Assembly (NCBI GenBank): GCA_025267735.1
Contig: CM046294.1
Coordinates: forward strand, 47,484,070 to 47,548,069
Length of the DNA: 64,000 bases
DNA from: Mactra quadrangularis
Taxonomy: Eukaryota; Mollusca; Bivalvia; Venerida; Mactridae
Direction of reading: 5' to 3'
Positions 39,642-52,400 of the stretch are shown one piece after another (the stretch's first letter is position 1; each line of letters begins with the position of its first letter). Under the pieces are notes generated by a model, which was not told the DNA's origin, did no database searches, and saw only the letters and a program-made list of their open reading frames with translations. Position numbers and translations under genes: made by a program.

Positions 39642-39976
39642 TTTAACACCGTGTCAACACGTTTTTGATCATTTAACGACGTCCAGCGCACCTAACCTAG
39701 CTTTCTAGTAGCGTGTTCAGTTACCGTGAACGTTACAGAACGTTACATAACGATACATTTGGAACTCTTCGGCCTTTTGCTGCGAATGTAACGTTCGCGG
39801 TAACTGAACACGCTACTGGATCCTTGTCTATTACCAGTACTCACCTACCCTTCCACAAGGCCGGAAACTTCTCCATATACCTTATCAATGGAGGAAAATT
39901 GAAGTTAGCGTCAAATTTTCATGGAAGGGTATAATCTCCCCGTGTGGAATTCGAACCTGTACTACCCTCGGGACAA
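39642..39976 (-). mobile_element. SINE family 2 copy split by a palindromic insertion
   Basis: The 3' part (ACACCGTGTCAACACG...) and the body/head part (CCACAAGGCCGGAAACTTCT... to AATTCGAACC) are in minus orientation, separated by a 111-bp inverted-repeat insert at 39707-39817. Other copies read straight through this point. Confidence 0.88.
39707..39817. mobile_element. 111-bp foldback/MITE nested in a SINE
   Basis: The ends are a perfect 20-bp inverted repeat, AGTAGCGTGTTCAGTTACCG and its complement, extended inward by a near-perfect GAACGTTACA / TGTAACGTTC. The loop holds about 45 bp. A target duplication cannot be resolved beyond a possible CT. The insertion is younger than the SINE it interrupts. 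Confidence 0.85.
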
Positions 39977-39979
39977 CAT

Positions 39980-42900
39980 ACTTTGTTATTGCGGTGGTAA
40001 CTATATCTTTAATTGCGCATGCGGGGCATATTGTAATCGTCCGCGTATTATTTATAATGACGATAAAAACTTTGAAACTGCACGATAATATTGTGTTCTT
40101 ATGTGGTTCCCTACAAAACAATGAGTCTACAATAACAAGTATAAAACATGTCATGTTTAAGTGATTGAGTTATATTTCTTATATTTACCGTAACGATTTA
40201 CGTCTTCAGGATTAAATTTCGAACTCGATGCGCATAAAATATAAAAGTAACGTTGTCAATTAAACAAGAAAAAAAGCGAATATTTTAGTACCTTAAAATC
40301 TTTTATCATTTAAGCCTAGGTCCCACTGTATATTACGGCGCGTTCAGGTTATCTAAGTCGGTGGACCAGTATGAAAACCTAGTGGCCAAACCTGAAGTCA
40401 CCGTATCTCAACCTTAGATACGGACCATATCGGTTAACTATGGTTTCAATTGATCGTCTTAAGATAATGAGATGGACCATGCCGCTAGAGCTACGGTAGT
40501 ATCACGGATCATCCCGGAAGTTTCCTTAACAGATTGCCAACTGGAGTCAAATTTAAGAATTTGTAAAAATATACAACTGACTTATTTAATGAAGCATGCT
40601 ATACTGTACGTAATATCTTGATGGCGTCTTGTATGTCATGACGCCTATTGGTCAAGTAGTCCTAAGATCGAATCCTGATTACAGCACATTTGTTTTTAAT
40701 TTTTACATTTTTATAAGTGCAGCCGGTGTTATTCTATTTTTGTCTTTCTTTCAAATCTATTGCTTTGAACATTTAAAAAAACATGAACTTAATTAACAAT
40801 ATCAATCATTGCTATTAGCATTGCGGTGGCAAAAATGTAACAGTACTTTAATCATTATCATTAAAAAACATTAAATAATATCCCCTGTCTATTGTACTTT
40901 TATAGGTAATTAATTAACTTTTCAAAACTTTTGAAACTGTATCCAATTTTGTTTCGCTTTTATTTCTCATAGAAAACGCTTGCTTGATATTTTGCTGTAT
41001 TGACTTCAACAGTTTATGTTCATCTAATTTTATTTAGTAATCGTTTTTCATTATTGCGATACGAAACGCAAAAAGAAGTGTATTTATTTTATACATCTAA
41101 ACATAAACACATAATAAATAGTACCCCGCACAAATCATTGGATAAAATCATTAAACTACGTTCCTCTTGATGGTATCCACATATGTTTAAAGGTCCCTCC
41201 TGGAAATATATATTACGGCTCTTGGATTTAATAACAGATCCGCTAGCTATCAATTCAATGTGTAGGGCAACGGTCTTGAAATGAATTTACAGGCCTTTGT
41301 TTTCAGTGTGCGTTTTTTTAAAACATCCTGTAATTTATTCATAACCTAATGTTGTGTTTAAATTTGTATGATACAATAGCCTGGCACACGGTAAACAATA
41401 TGTATTTTGTATAAAATTGGACTTCGATTTTCAATAAATAACAAATGTTCGGCGACACTCAAATCATTCCCCGGTTTATTCTTATATTAGTTTATAGATA
41501 TATAAAAAGGAACTAAGCCCCACATGGCCAAGTTTTTATTTATTCAAGCTACACCAAATAACCTTTATATATAGGTGGGTCTCCAACCATATCATATGTT
41601 CGAACTTATGGTAACTTAGCGCTTTTGAACATATATTCAATATGAAAAGAGCGCCATACAAATGCGGTATGTAATAATAAAAAATAATTGTAGCTTTAAT
41701 TAAATGATAATTTGTGCAATCGAATAATTTGTTAGGTATTGACGCACTAAATTCTGCTATGCTGCCTGCTTTCATTTATAACCGCCTCTAAGTTAATAGG
41801 TTTTCATGTTTTCTCTGCATTGTATAATTTCCAACAGCCAATGTTGTAAAAAATATCAAGAAATAAACAAAACATATATACTCAACAACCTGACAGTTTT
41901 ACTTACTTACTATTTATTTACTTTAAATGGTACATTATTTAAACAAAGAACACCATCAAATAACAGTAAGCTACACAGAAATTGTTGGTGAAACATGTAG
42001 TTTGCTGGGTTCATGAAGCACATGTTTTCAAGTTTTCGCCTGGCAATTGCCTCTACGGCCAAAATACATACAAAACTACTCATATCAGCTCTTAAGTACA
42101 GATTCGTTCAGAATAAACTTCACTTCAAACCCCTAAGTCATAGTTATGGCGAGATAGATAAAAGTAAATCTACGTGTGGTTAATTTAAACTACGCAAATC
42201 TTTTCGAAGGCACTGTATTTATCAGGAAACTATGTTTCATAAGATGAAATGAAAATATTTGGGCGTAACATGAGGAAAAACTTCTGTATCAACTATTATA
42301 TCTTGTGTATTCCCCTATCACATACCTCCGTATCAAGTAGGACATTAGTCACCTACTGGCGAATGTTTGTGGTTAAAACTAAGTTAAAATATAATTCAGA
42401 AGTCTACACTTGTTTTGGGAGCTTAAATAGGAAAATTGTCCGCAGCAACTTGACTTAAGAATGTTGCGATTAGACGTAATGCACCTTAACTATAAGACCA
42501 CTTCAAATGATTTTTTTAATTAACATCAGGTCTAATATTTAAACCTACGTTACCTCCCAAGCAGAAAAAAACAAACACACGACTCAATGAAAAAGTAATA
42601 GTACTATCATATAAGAATTTAGAGGATTGTAGAGACAACATAGCTAATTTTAAACTTTTTCTTCCCAGACAATTTCAAGGCAAAGGAAAACGTACAAGTT
42701 TAAACCGCTTTTGTAATCTTAACACTTTGATTCAAAGTTCTGATAAAACACTAAATCTAAAAGAAATCTACTTAAGCAAAAGTTGATATAGTGCGCCCTT
42801 CTAGATTGTTAGCCTAAAATACACTACTTATTTAAATTATTTGTGTATAAAATAATTTATTTCTGCATTCATTAAATTTGTCTTGATTGAGGAAAATAAT

Positions 42901-43316
42901 CAAAATCAGGATCTATACGAACATCATTTTGTAAATATAAATGTACCATTATAATGCATAATTTTAAACAAAATGTATAATGCTTTAACTGACAGATTAC
43001 CAAGATATATTTCAAAATGAAACCACAACTTATAATAACAGCATGAAGACTTTTTGAATTCATGTGTCTACAATTTCACGCAGTAATACATTTCAATAAA
43101 GTTTATAAATAACTGATCCATTGTGTTGTCGTAGTTTGCAAATGTTAAATATGATACATCTTTTTGTATAGATAAAAACAGGGCTGTACATATGTTTATA
43201 TAAATTATACTTGCCTCAGTTAAGGAAATTTAAACGATATGTTTACCGTCTACAAATAACATATTTGTATATTGTTTTCTAGTAATGAATCATAAGAAAC
43301 AGTATCTGCTTAATAC
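39980..43316. other. AT-rich non-coding stretch
   Basis: No gene recognised. Small items: an 8-bp-stem hairpin CCGTATCTCAACCTTAGATA... at ~40,402, and a possible B-box-like GATCGAATCCT at ~40,668 that may be a SINE relic. Confidence 0.45.
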
Positions 43317-44731
43317 CCCCGTTACACCAAACTCGTTGTCACTACGTTCTGAAGAAATTGGACCGAACGAGCTCCAACTGTGTGCAAACGGACTGGACGT
43401 AGTTGCGACTTTCTACGGTCTGTGTTCGAACGTTATGGACGAGCTCGGACGGGATTGAACGGGAATGGGGTTTCAGAACTTTGAGTCGACTCACAATATT
43501 TTTGCGGCCACCCCGTTCTGCAATTAGACTGAGTGACAACGTACTGACAACGGAAAGGACGTACTGCGAACGGAATTGCCGTACTAGCATAGTACTAGGG
43601 ACCTGCCTTGTCGTAGTTCGATCGGGCCATAATTTGCAGTACGTTTACACCCCGACCTGTTCCGTTTGTAACTCGTTCATTCCGTTTGCACACAGACTTA
43701 ACTCGACTTAATTACGTCCATAGTGCGTTGTTATCCCGTCTAAATGCACAAAAACAAAATACGAAGTTCTGAACCAGTTTGCAACACGTTTACACACAGT
43801 TCTTAAAGTTCGCAGTAGGTTCTCGGTACGTTCTACTCGTTTTTAGTAAGTCTATTGCGTTCGTATGCAGTTCGTACCACGTACATAACGTCTACAGTAC
43901 GATCTGACAAGGTTTGGTATAAATACAGACCATTTCTCACCAAGTAATCATCTGGGCCCAAGCTCTTTGCCTAGAACCATGGAAGTCGTTAATGCTTCGA
44001 ATCTTAGCTTTGTACTCTTTTTTATAGAAGTGGAGCAAGAATACAATTACATGGTAGAGGAGAAACTTCCTCATTTTTATTGACTGGCTCAGGAGGCTTA
44101 GTATCTTGGGGCTTATCTTGAGGCTGGTCTTCAAAAAGCTTCACATGTGCAGTTGATTTTGGATCGTTTTTTGGAAGCGATTTTCTTAACACGCACCGTC
44201 TGTCTGATTCTGCTAATTTTTGGAGGCATGATGGTCACAGTGATGCTTGACGAATTGTTTCCTCAAAGCTTGAAGCGCGGAACGAGAATGAAAACGGGAA
44301 GAAACGTCCTGGATATTTATAGCATTCGGGTCAGAACGTGACATTATTTCGTTCAAAACGCACTAAGATTGAGATAAGAACGCACTTAGAACGAGTTGTC
44401 TTAACTGTCTTAAACGGGATGATCAAGAGTAAAGGAGCTTAGAAGAATTAGTTATGAACGGGTTAAAACTGACTACGAACGGGTTTGAACTAGTTTGAGA
44501 CGATATCTCGTGGCGAGAACGAGCAATTTTACCCGATTTGAACTCGATACAAACAGACTACAGACGGGGTAAAAACGAAATGCACGCAACGGGAACGGGT
44601 TCTGAACGAACTATGATCGTATAGCTGATATTTTTCGACTTAAACGGCACGTTCTAACTCGTTCAAAACCAGTTTCGCAATATTTTTAGGACGGGGTCGA
44701 ACGTTCTGAGAACTAGTTTGGTTTAACGGGG
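43317..44731. mobile_element. 1.4-kb inverted-repeat (foldback) element
   Basis: The ends CCCCGTTACACCAAACTCGT and CTAGTTTGGTTTAACGGGG are inverted, with a few changes over 21 bp. Inward, both halves are dominated by degenerate, mutually complementary GTTCG/CGAAC, ACGGG/CCCGT and AACTCGT motifs, unlike the AT-rich surroundings. Ends of the CCCCGTT type are seen in several invertebrate DNA transposons. No transposase recognised; ORFs of 82 and 102 residues here overlap antisense and are by-products. Confidence 0.75.
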
Positions 44732-46322
44732 CCCAATACAGATAGCACTGTATAACTTTTATGTTACATAAGGATACAACAAAGAATGTGTGCATGGTAT
44801 TTAAGTTTCAAGTTCCTGTTTCACATCCTGATGTTCATTCAATGCTATCACGTGATACGTTCATGAAAGGGTTTAAATAAATATCATTCACCGAATAAGT
44901 AAATGATATAAAATTACCTAAGTTTTGTCAAGGTTTTCTAGATCTATGTAGTCAACAATCTGTACTTTTAAAATGGCTTGTAAGAATATAAACAGTTTTA
45001 TATTTTACTTTTTGTTGTGGTTGATTTACTTGTAATATTTTATGGAAAATTATTTGGAAGGAATCTTAGATTTAATTCCTGTTTACCTTATCATGTTACA
45101 CTTATGGTTACAATTTTAAATCAAAGCACTTAATTGCTGGATGAACGATGGCCTGAACTCAAAATCAAATTGTTGAATACGAGGAAGCACTTACCCGTTC
45201 AAACGTAGGTCAAACGGTTATTAGATCATTTCTTACGTAACATTTCGTTCAAATTCGTGCTTATGTCATACACATTCATCATCACGAAACTACGCAACCA
45301 TAACGTTCAAATTATAGTATGGTATAAATGATTGGCTTGTATGCAAGTATGTAATCTTTAATAGTAAATCTTTCTTTTAAATCTTGGAATCGAGAACTTC
45401 TGTCCGGGACATTAATACGGAAAATGGAGTCTATCAAGATGGGGGGTTCGTAATTGTTAGGCAGTGCTGCCTAGTGAGTCTAGCATTTGTAGACAATATA
45501 CGTCTATTAGCAAATCTAAGGACGATAGTATAAGTCGACATAGTCATATTTAAATTTGATGCTACGCTTAAAGTACACCTCTTTATCCTAAGCGAAAGTT
45601 GTCACCAGATTATAAACTGATTATAAATGACATTGGAGACATTTTCAGTAGTTGCAGTCTAATTGATATAATACCTTATATTATGAAATAGGTGAAAACA
45701 TAATTATTTAGGTTTATAACTATTGGATTTGCTAAAACGTCATGTTCGAGACCGCTGCAAGCAGCATAACCTCTATGAAATGGAGCTCGACGTTCACGAG
45801 ATACGAAAAGATAGTCCACAATACCTGCAAAAATGTATTATAGATGTATCAAAATGTATCTAAATACATCCGTGACAAATATTTAAGGTTAACTCACTTA
45901 GATAATTTATCGACTCGGTACCGTCATATGCGATACTTAATTATTTTAAGGAAATACATGTATATCATAATATAGGACTTTTTAAGGGTTTATCATTTGT
46001 TGAAATTGAAATCGAAATACATAATGATCATGTGATACTTAAGATGGCTGTTAATATATATTGGTATGTTCTATCATGGTCCTATCAAACCTGTTCAATA
46101 AAAGATCACTGCTTAAGTCACTACTTTCAGAGCTTTTAACTCCTCATGTGGACTCCCGAGGAGGAAAACATGAATATTCTATCTATGAATTCAGGGTTTG
46201 AAAATTGTCCAGTTGAAATATGTTGTGGTGCACAGTGGTGGTCCAAAAAAGTATAATTCTGGTTGTCTATAAATGTCTAATTGTGCAGACCATATTTCTA
46301 TTGACTATATTATATATTGCAG
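44732..46322. other. Region upstream of ABCF3 exon 2
   Basis: ABCF3 exon 1 (about 25 codons, ending with the first base of a Gly codon before GT) should lie upstream of 46,323, but I could not identify it here. No CpG-rich promoter is apparent. A short hairpin GGCAGTGCTGCC is at 45,459. Confidence 0.4.
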
Positions 46323-46467
46323 GAATGTTAGAAGACTCTGATGTGACAGCCTCATCAGAAGATATATTTGAAGCTATTGGTCCTTTCCTTGAACAAGTTG
46401 ATGAGAACAAAACTGAAAATGATATAAGAGATATTTGTAACAGACTTTTTGCACTTACAAGTACTGG
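46323..46467 (+). CDS. ABCF3: ABCF3 exon 2 (N-terminal region)
   Basis: The acceptor is TATATATTGCAG and the donor is GG|GTATGA. The exon enters with two bases of a split Gly codon and leaves with two (GG), completed to Gly by the first A of the next exon. It encodes GMLEDSDVTASSEDIFEAIG... followed by a DIRDICNRL segment, matching the N-terminal region of ABCF3. The Met at 46325 is not the real start: the preceding base completes a Gly codon, and the family has about 25 more residues upstream. Whether an upstream in-frame Met at 46220 is used is doubtful, since that stretch shows no homology and sits in the presumed intron. Confidence 0.9.
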
Positions 46468-49400
46468 GTATGATCTTTGTTCAGTCTTCACTCATGCATA
46501 AAAAAGTTGAAATCTCTGTATTCAAATTCATACTAATTTATTTTAGCTCAATTATAAAACAAGTTCTTACAACTGAGATTTATCAATTTTGAGTCCACTT
46601 TCCAGTCCCCCAGTACTGAGCTAATAAGATAAAGTTTCTTGCTCAAGGAATCAACGGGGTAGGTTTTGAATGGATTTAAGCCAACGCTAAGCTAGCTATC
46701 CAATGATTACCAGTCAAACATCGTAACTGCTCAGCCATGCGGGCTCCTGTAATCTCTGTACTTAAATATATGAAATGATGTTGATAATATGGACTTAAAA
46801 CATTGTTAGGTGATCTTAACAAGAGAAATAGTAAGATTATTTTAAGATTATTTCATGAAATTTTATTATATTCTGCCATGGTGTTACATTTTGATTTAAT
46901 GAAGAGTGTGTAAGTTATAAGTAATATTCCAACAAACAGAAAAAATACATAATAAATTCAATGTAATACATCTTCTTGAATTAAGTTAAATTCAGGTTAA
47001 ATTTGTTGGCATGAATAAATTCTTACTGTATAACTTTGAAACATTGTAATAGTTTTTTGTAATTACAGAGATGTATCAAATGAGGTTCACAAAGGTCCAC
47101 ACAAAATACTAGATGCTCCCATACATCTTGGTTCATTGATAGAAGACAAGAAGACAGTTGCTGAGGGATCATCAAGTATATGGATGACAAAAAGAGACAG
47201 TGGTCTTGTGAGTACCTGCTGAATTGGTTCAATTAAATATTAAAATTTTTTAGACAGTGAGAATATTGAAACTATTTATTGATATTGTAAAGATTGTTGC
47301 ATTTATGAGGATGTTACAGTTATTGCTTTAAATTTTCTTTAGCACTATTTTGATGTATTATGTTTGGACCTAGTTACACATGGTGATCGGTGATAGATCC
47401 ATTGTTCATTTTCTCTCGTTAAGAAAGAAACTGACTAACACCAAAATTAAGCACCGGTGTCTCCAATTAGCTGTCATTTTATCATTTATCACAAGCTGTT
47501 CGGAAAAGATGAGTTTAATCTTAAAACTAACCGATCAGGATGATTAAAATGTTTAAAAATCTCAATCGGTAAAATAAATTACCGATTGACAAGATGTCTA
47601 TGACTGATATCACTGATATGCTTTTGATAAGCCACCGATGTACAAATATGAATCACCGATGCGAAAAGACAATAAGTTACAATTATGTCCTGTAATATAT
47701 TTTCAGCAAGTAAATTCCAAACAACTAGCTAAAGCAGAAGCTCAAATACAAAAGAAACTGAAAAAGTCAGCTGATAAAGATACTACTACTAAAAAACCAA
47801 ATGGGTAATTATTAGACATATTTCAATACAATTTTAGCTGCCCGGCTAGCTCAGTTGGTAGCACGCTAGTCTACTGATCGAGGGGTCGTGGGTTGGATTC
47901 CCATGCGGGGCATATTTCTTGAAGCTTGGTCATGAAATTATTTCTACAGCCATTCTCCCTCCTACCAATGTTTTTTTATGTAGGGCAGTTGTCAGTCACT
48001 GACGAAAGTATGCGCTTAGAAGTTGGTTAACAGCTAAATCCAGAGATTAAGCCTTTCCAGAAGGAGTGAGTAGGTTGACTGACTGCCGTTACAATATGTT
48101 GCTACGTCGTTAAACCCAACAAACAAACAAACTCTGCCATCTAGAGCTGATATCTATTTATAAACAGACTACATTGAAGCTGGATTAGGTTAACATATGT
48201 TTGATGAGCTAGTCCATTAAAGATGTATGTAAGCCCTCCTGGCTACAACGTAGCTGTGTCGGTAGCACTTAAGTCTACTTATCGTAGGGTTCTTGGATGG
48301 GGTATAAATTTGTAGATTAGAATTTGGTCATGAAGTAATTTCTACTGTCATTCTCCCTCCCACCACTGATTCTAAATGATGAGTTAATCCGGTAGGTAGG
48401 GCAGTTGTTTGTATTGATGGAATTATGGGCCTTGTAACTGATTAACTGCCAAATCCAGATGTTTAGCTTTCAAGGAACTGTGGGTAGGTTGACAGCCTGC
48501 TGTCATATGACCTATACAATGTGTTGCTACTGGGTAAAATCTTACAAAAAATTAGTTCTATGTATGTACATTTATATAATGTTTATATAATTGTAGACTT
48601 ATGGATGGTCCAACAGCTAGTCAACAACTCAATAGAAAAGACATGAAACTTGATCAATCTGGTGTAAATAGATCCTATGATATAAAAATAGAAAATTTTG
48701 ATATAGCCTTCAGTGAAAGGTAAGTTAACATCTGGTCAATTTGTGACAGTGTTTATTACATTGGTGAAAGTTTTCAATATTAATACTGATTTCAGTATTT
48801 TGAGAATAAATTACTGTATGTAATTTATATGAATTCTGTCTATTTCAGTATTTTGGAAATAGGTTTTCAGTATTTTCAAAATTTTCAACTTCATCCATGT
48901 TATTATAAGCATTTACTGCATGCTTGGGTGAAAGTTTCAGGTACTTAGGTCAATATTTTGAGAATTTATCACTGTAATGTAATTTATTTGAAAGCTATTT
49001 TAGTATTTTGAAAGTAGGTTTTCAGTATTTTCAACTTTCGCCCATTACTGCATGTGAAGAAGTTATGGACTGACAACCTGTAGGAAAAAACAGATTATGG
49101 TTGAATGCAAAACTTGTGTAACTTGCAAATAAAGAAAAATGAGGACCCATCAAAATAGGGCCAAAAACTTACTATTAATATGTGCTTGCCACCTAGGCCT
49201 GTAATGTTCAAATTTTTGTTGGCTAAATAAAACGCTATTGACCCAATAGTGAATACATACATAACTAGAACTAAACTTTTGCTTGAATAGTATTAGCACT
49301 TAAAGCTAAAATTAAAACATGAATATTTTACACTGATTTTCAAAATGTTATGCAGTATTTTCAATAAAATGTAATAAAAGATATCTGAAACCTTCTATTG

Positions 49401-52400
49401 AACATTAAACTAAATAAATGATATCCCATAAATTTTTGATTGCCAGCTATGTTATCATATCAGAATATTTAGTGGCCTCATAGAAATTTGGGGGGGGGGG
49501 GGGGTTCCAAAGGCATTTATGAATGTATTGGTTGATGACTGAAGTGGACTAAAGAAATCAATTTTTCCGAATGAATGTAAAAAAAGAAGGAAAAAATAAA
49601 ATTCATGAATTTCCAAATTTCGAAAAATTATTTAACTTTCTTCATTACAACTGTTGTTATATATATTATAGGGTATTATTAACTGGTGCTACACTTCATT
49701 TATCTGAAGGTAGAAGATACGGTATATGTGGTAGAACTGGTCTGGGTAAAACTACCCTACTTAAAATGATCTCTAGGAACGTTTTTTAAGTTTTTAAAAT
49801 GATATTTAACATAAAATGATATGAAAAAAAGTATCAACTTACAGTTGTCTCTGTTTTATTATATAGTAAATTATAGGCTCTAGTTTTATGTGCACATGAA
49901 TCGAATCACAAGTGCTTTAGCTTCTATGTTTTCATAGTGTTAATGCATGTGTCTATGTTAGAATTATTTACACACAATAATTAAAAATTGATGTTAATCA
50001 AAACTGCCATGTATACATGTGATATTAGTTAGTGATTCATGAGCTTAGGGATAGAAAGATCCTGGGTTCCAACCCCAGTATGGGCAGTGCTCATTTCCTA
50101 GAGTGCAAACTTTTACTACAGTAACTGTTGTACCTCTCCACCCAGATGAACATGTGTTCTGTTAAAGATCACCTGTCTGTTGGTGATTTCAATGATCAAG
50201 AGTTATCATACAAAATTGTAAAGTTGTCTAAACATGTATATGAAAGCAGACTTTAAACAGCACTTTATCTTTTAAGGCCCAGCATGGCCGGCAAAATCTT
50301 AAAATTGTTTACTTGTCCGTTCTTGCCAACTGGTAAAGTTACTTGTCGGTATGAACATTATAGAATAAAATTATTGAAAAATCCACTTGTTCGTACTTGT
50401 CTTGGGACAACACGGACAATACAGACTATTGATTTTGCTGCCCCTGAGGGGTGGCACTAAGAATTTTCTACTTAGATTCCTCTTCTATTTTTTCAGTGGT
50501 AACTTACAGATTCCATCCCATATAACTATATTACATGTAGAACAAGAGGTAGTTGGTGATGATACAGTATCTTTAGAAAGTGTGTTAGAGAGTGATGTGG
50601 AAAGACATAATCTTTTAAAAAGAGAAAAAGAATTAAATACAATACTTAATTCAAGGTATTTTAAAATAATAAAAAGAAGAATTCACACTTCTGCATATTT
50701 ATTTGTATTTTTAACTCAACGTTTCGACATTTACGTCTTCATCCGGTTAACATTTTAATACAATGAAATTATTTCAAGGTATGCAATATATATATCGAGT
50801 TTGTTAAAATTACATTTTTAAGACAATGTTCTACTAAATGGGTTTGCCTTATGTGATCATAAATTGTGGGTTTTGTTTTCATTAGCTGTACATGACATGT
50901 TGAAGTTAATTTTTTTAATGCATTTCCTTCCTTGGTTTATATTTCAGCTAGACTTTTTAAGGATATTAATGTTACCTTACTTTGTTTGTTTGTTTTTCCT
51001 TGGGTGTAACACTTAGCAGCATGTTCTATTTGATACAATATTTGGAAATGTTTTACAATTGAGTTTTTGTTCAAAATGTATAGTAAATATTTTATATTTC
51101 AAAAAAAAGAAAAAGAAAATGGAGATGACTCATTGTATTGTACTTAATATTTCTATGCAAAAAGAGATAATTCACTTGCATGTATTTGTTTTTCAGTGCA
51201 AAGGGAGATAATTCATTGTCCACAGAGTTGTCTGAAATCTATGAAAGATTAGAAGCTATTGAAGCCAGTAAAGCCCCTGCTAGAGCAGCTGTCATATTGG
51301 CTGGTCTAGGATTCTCACCAGAGATGCAGAGAGCTCCAACAAAGTATGTCCTGAAAAATTTACCATTACAGAAAAAACCTTTATGCTTCACTATTTGGTT
51401 GTGGTCTATCTTACTCGATTGAGCATTTCTTAGTAAAATTTTTACATGCAACACTTATACCTTTGGATCCACTAAAGGGACTCACTTAAAGTTGTTAACA
51501 AAAATTAAAAAAAGGCTTATATTTTACAAATATGAATTGGTAATTATTGTTTGACTGATTTATTTCATTAGAAAAATTAAGTTCTGTCTTGAAAGCACTT
51601 TTGTTTTATGATTAGCATTGCCTTGAACAAAACACTCAATAAGTTGAGCGTGCTGTCATAAGACTGTTCTTGTAATGTGATTGATAGTAATTGAAGATAT
51701 TTTTTATTACATGAAATTGTAATTAATTTATAACAACTCCAAATTTCAGTGTAATCATTTGTTACATTTTAGATTACTTCACTAAATTAAAAGTACATTT
51801 TACTAAACATTGTATTTCAGATCATTATCTGGTGGATGGAGAATGAGATTGGCTTTAGCAAGAGCTTTATTTTCGAAGTATGTATTTGAACCTTTTTTTG
51901 GAGAAATTTTCAATTATATTTAAATAGTGGTGTGAAAAAAAGTTTTTTCCTTTTGTGGATCCTTTAAACAGGGTCTCATGGAGATCAAATGCCATAAGAT
52001 CTAGCCTGGTAGAGCTGTAGATGACAAATAAACCCAGATTTGATTGATTGATTGATTAATAGTTCACTCTGATGATATTGAAATAGTTCAAGGTTATGTT
52101 GGCATATCACTTAGCATGATCTCTTACAATAGATATTTCTTCAGTCATGGTTATATAGAGCTTTGTTCATATTTAACTAGTTTGTCTATAAATTTTCTCT
52201 TTGATTCTCCATGTAATGTTTTTTTTTATGCGTAGGTTTATAATAATATTGTTGCTGGTCAACTGGTCGTACCATTATTTTATAATATGTTATATTTTAT
52301 TTTATTTCAGACCTGACTTACTGTTACTTGATGGTATGTAATATTTATATTCAACATTTCTGATAAGTTCTTTTGTAAATGTACACATATTATTTCATGG

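Noticed and set aside
43342..43711. Overlapping sense/antisense open frames (82 and 102 residues) as genes
   Set aside because: They arise inside the inverted-repeat element from its GTTCG/CGAAC composition and show no motif.
44147..44341. ABCF3 exon 1 or another gene from the 64-residue plus-strand frame
   Set aside because: No similarity to the expected N-terminus, and it lies in the centre of the foldback element.
46220..46322. Met at 46,220 as the ABCF3 start, making exon 2 the first exon
   Set aside because: The stretch before 46,323 has no ABCF3 similarity and ends in a good acceptor. The family has an upstream exon ending in a split Gly codon.
49781..49786. GTTTTT at 49,781 as the donor of ABCF3 exon 6
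   Set aside because: It is canonical but leaves phase 0, while exon 7 needs phase 2; the product would stop at once.
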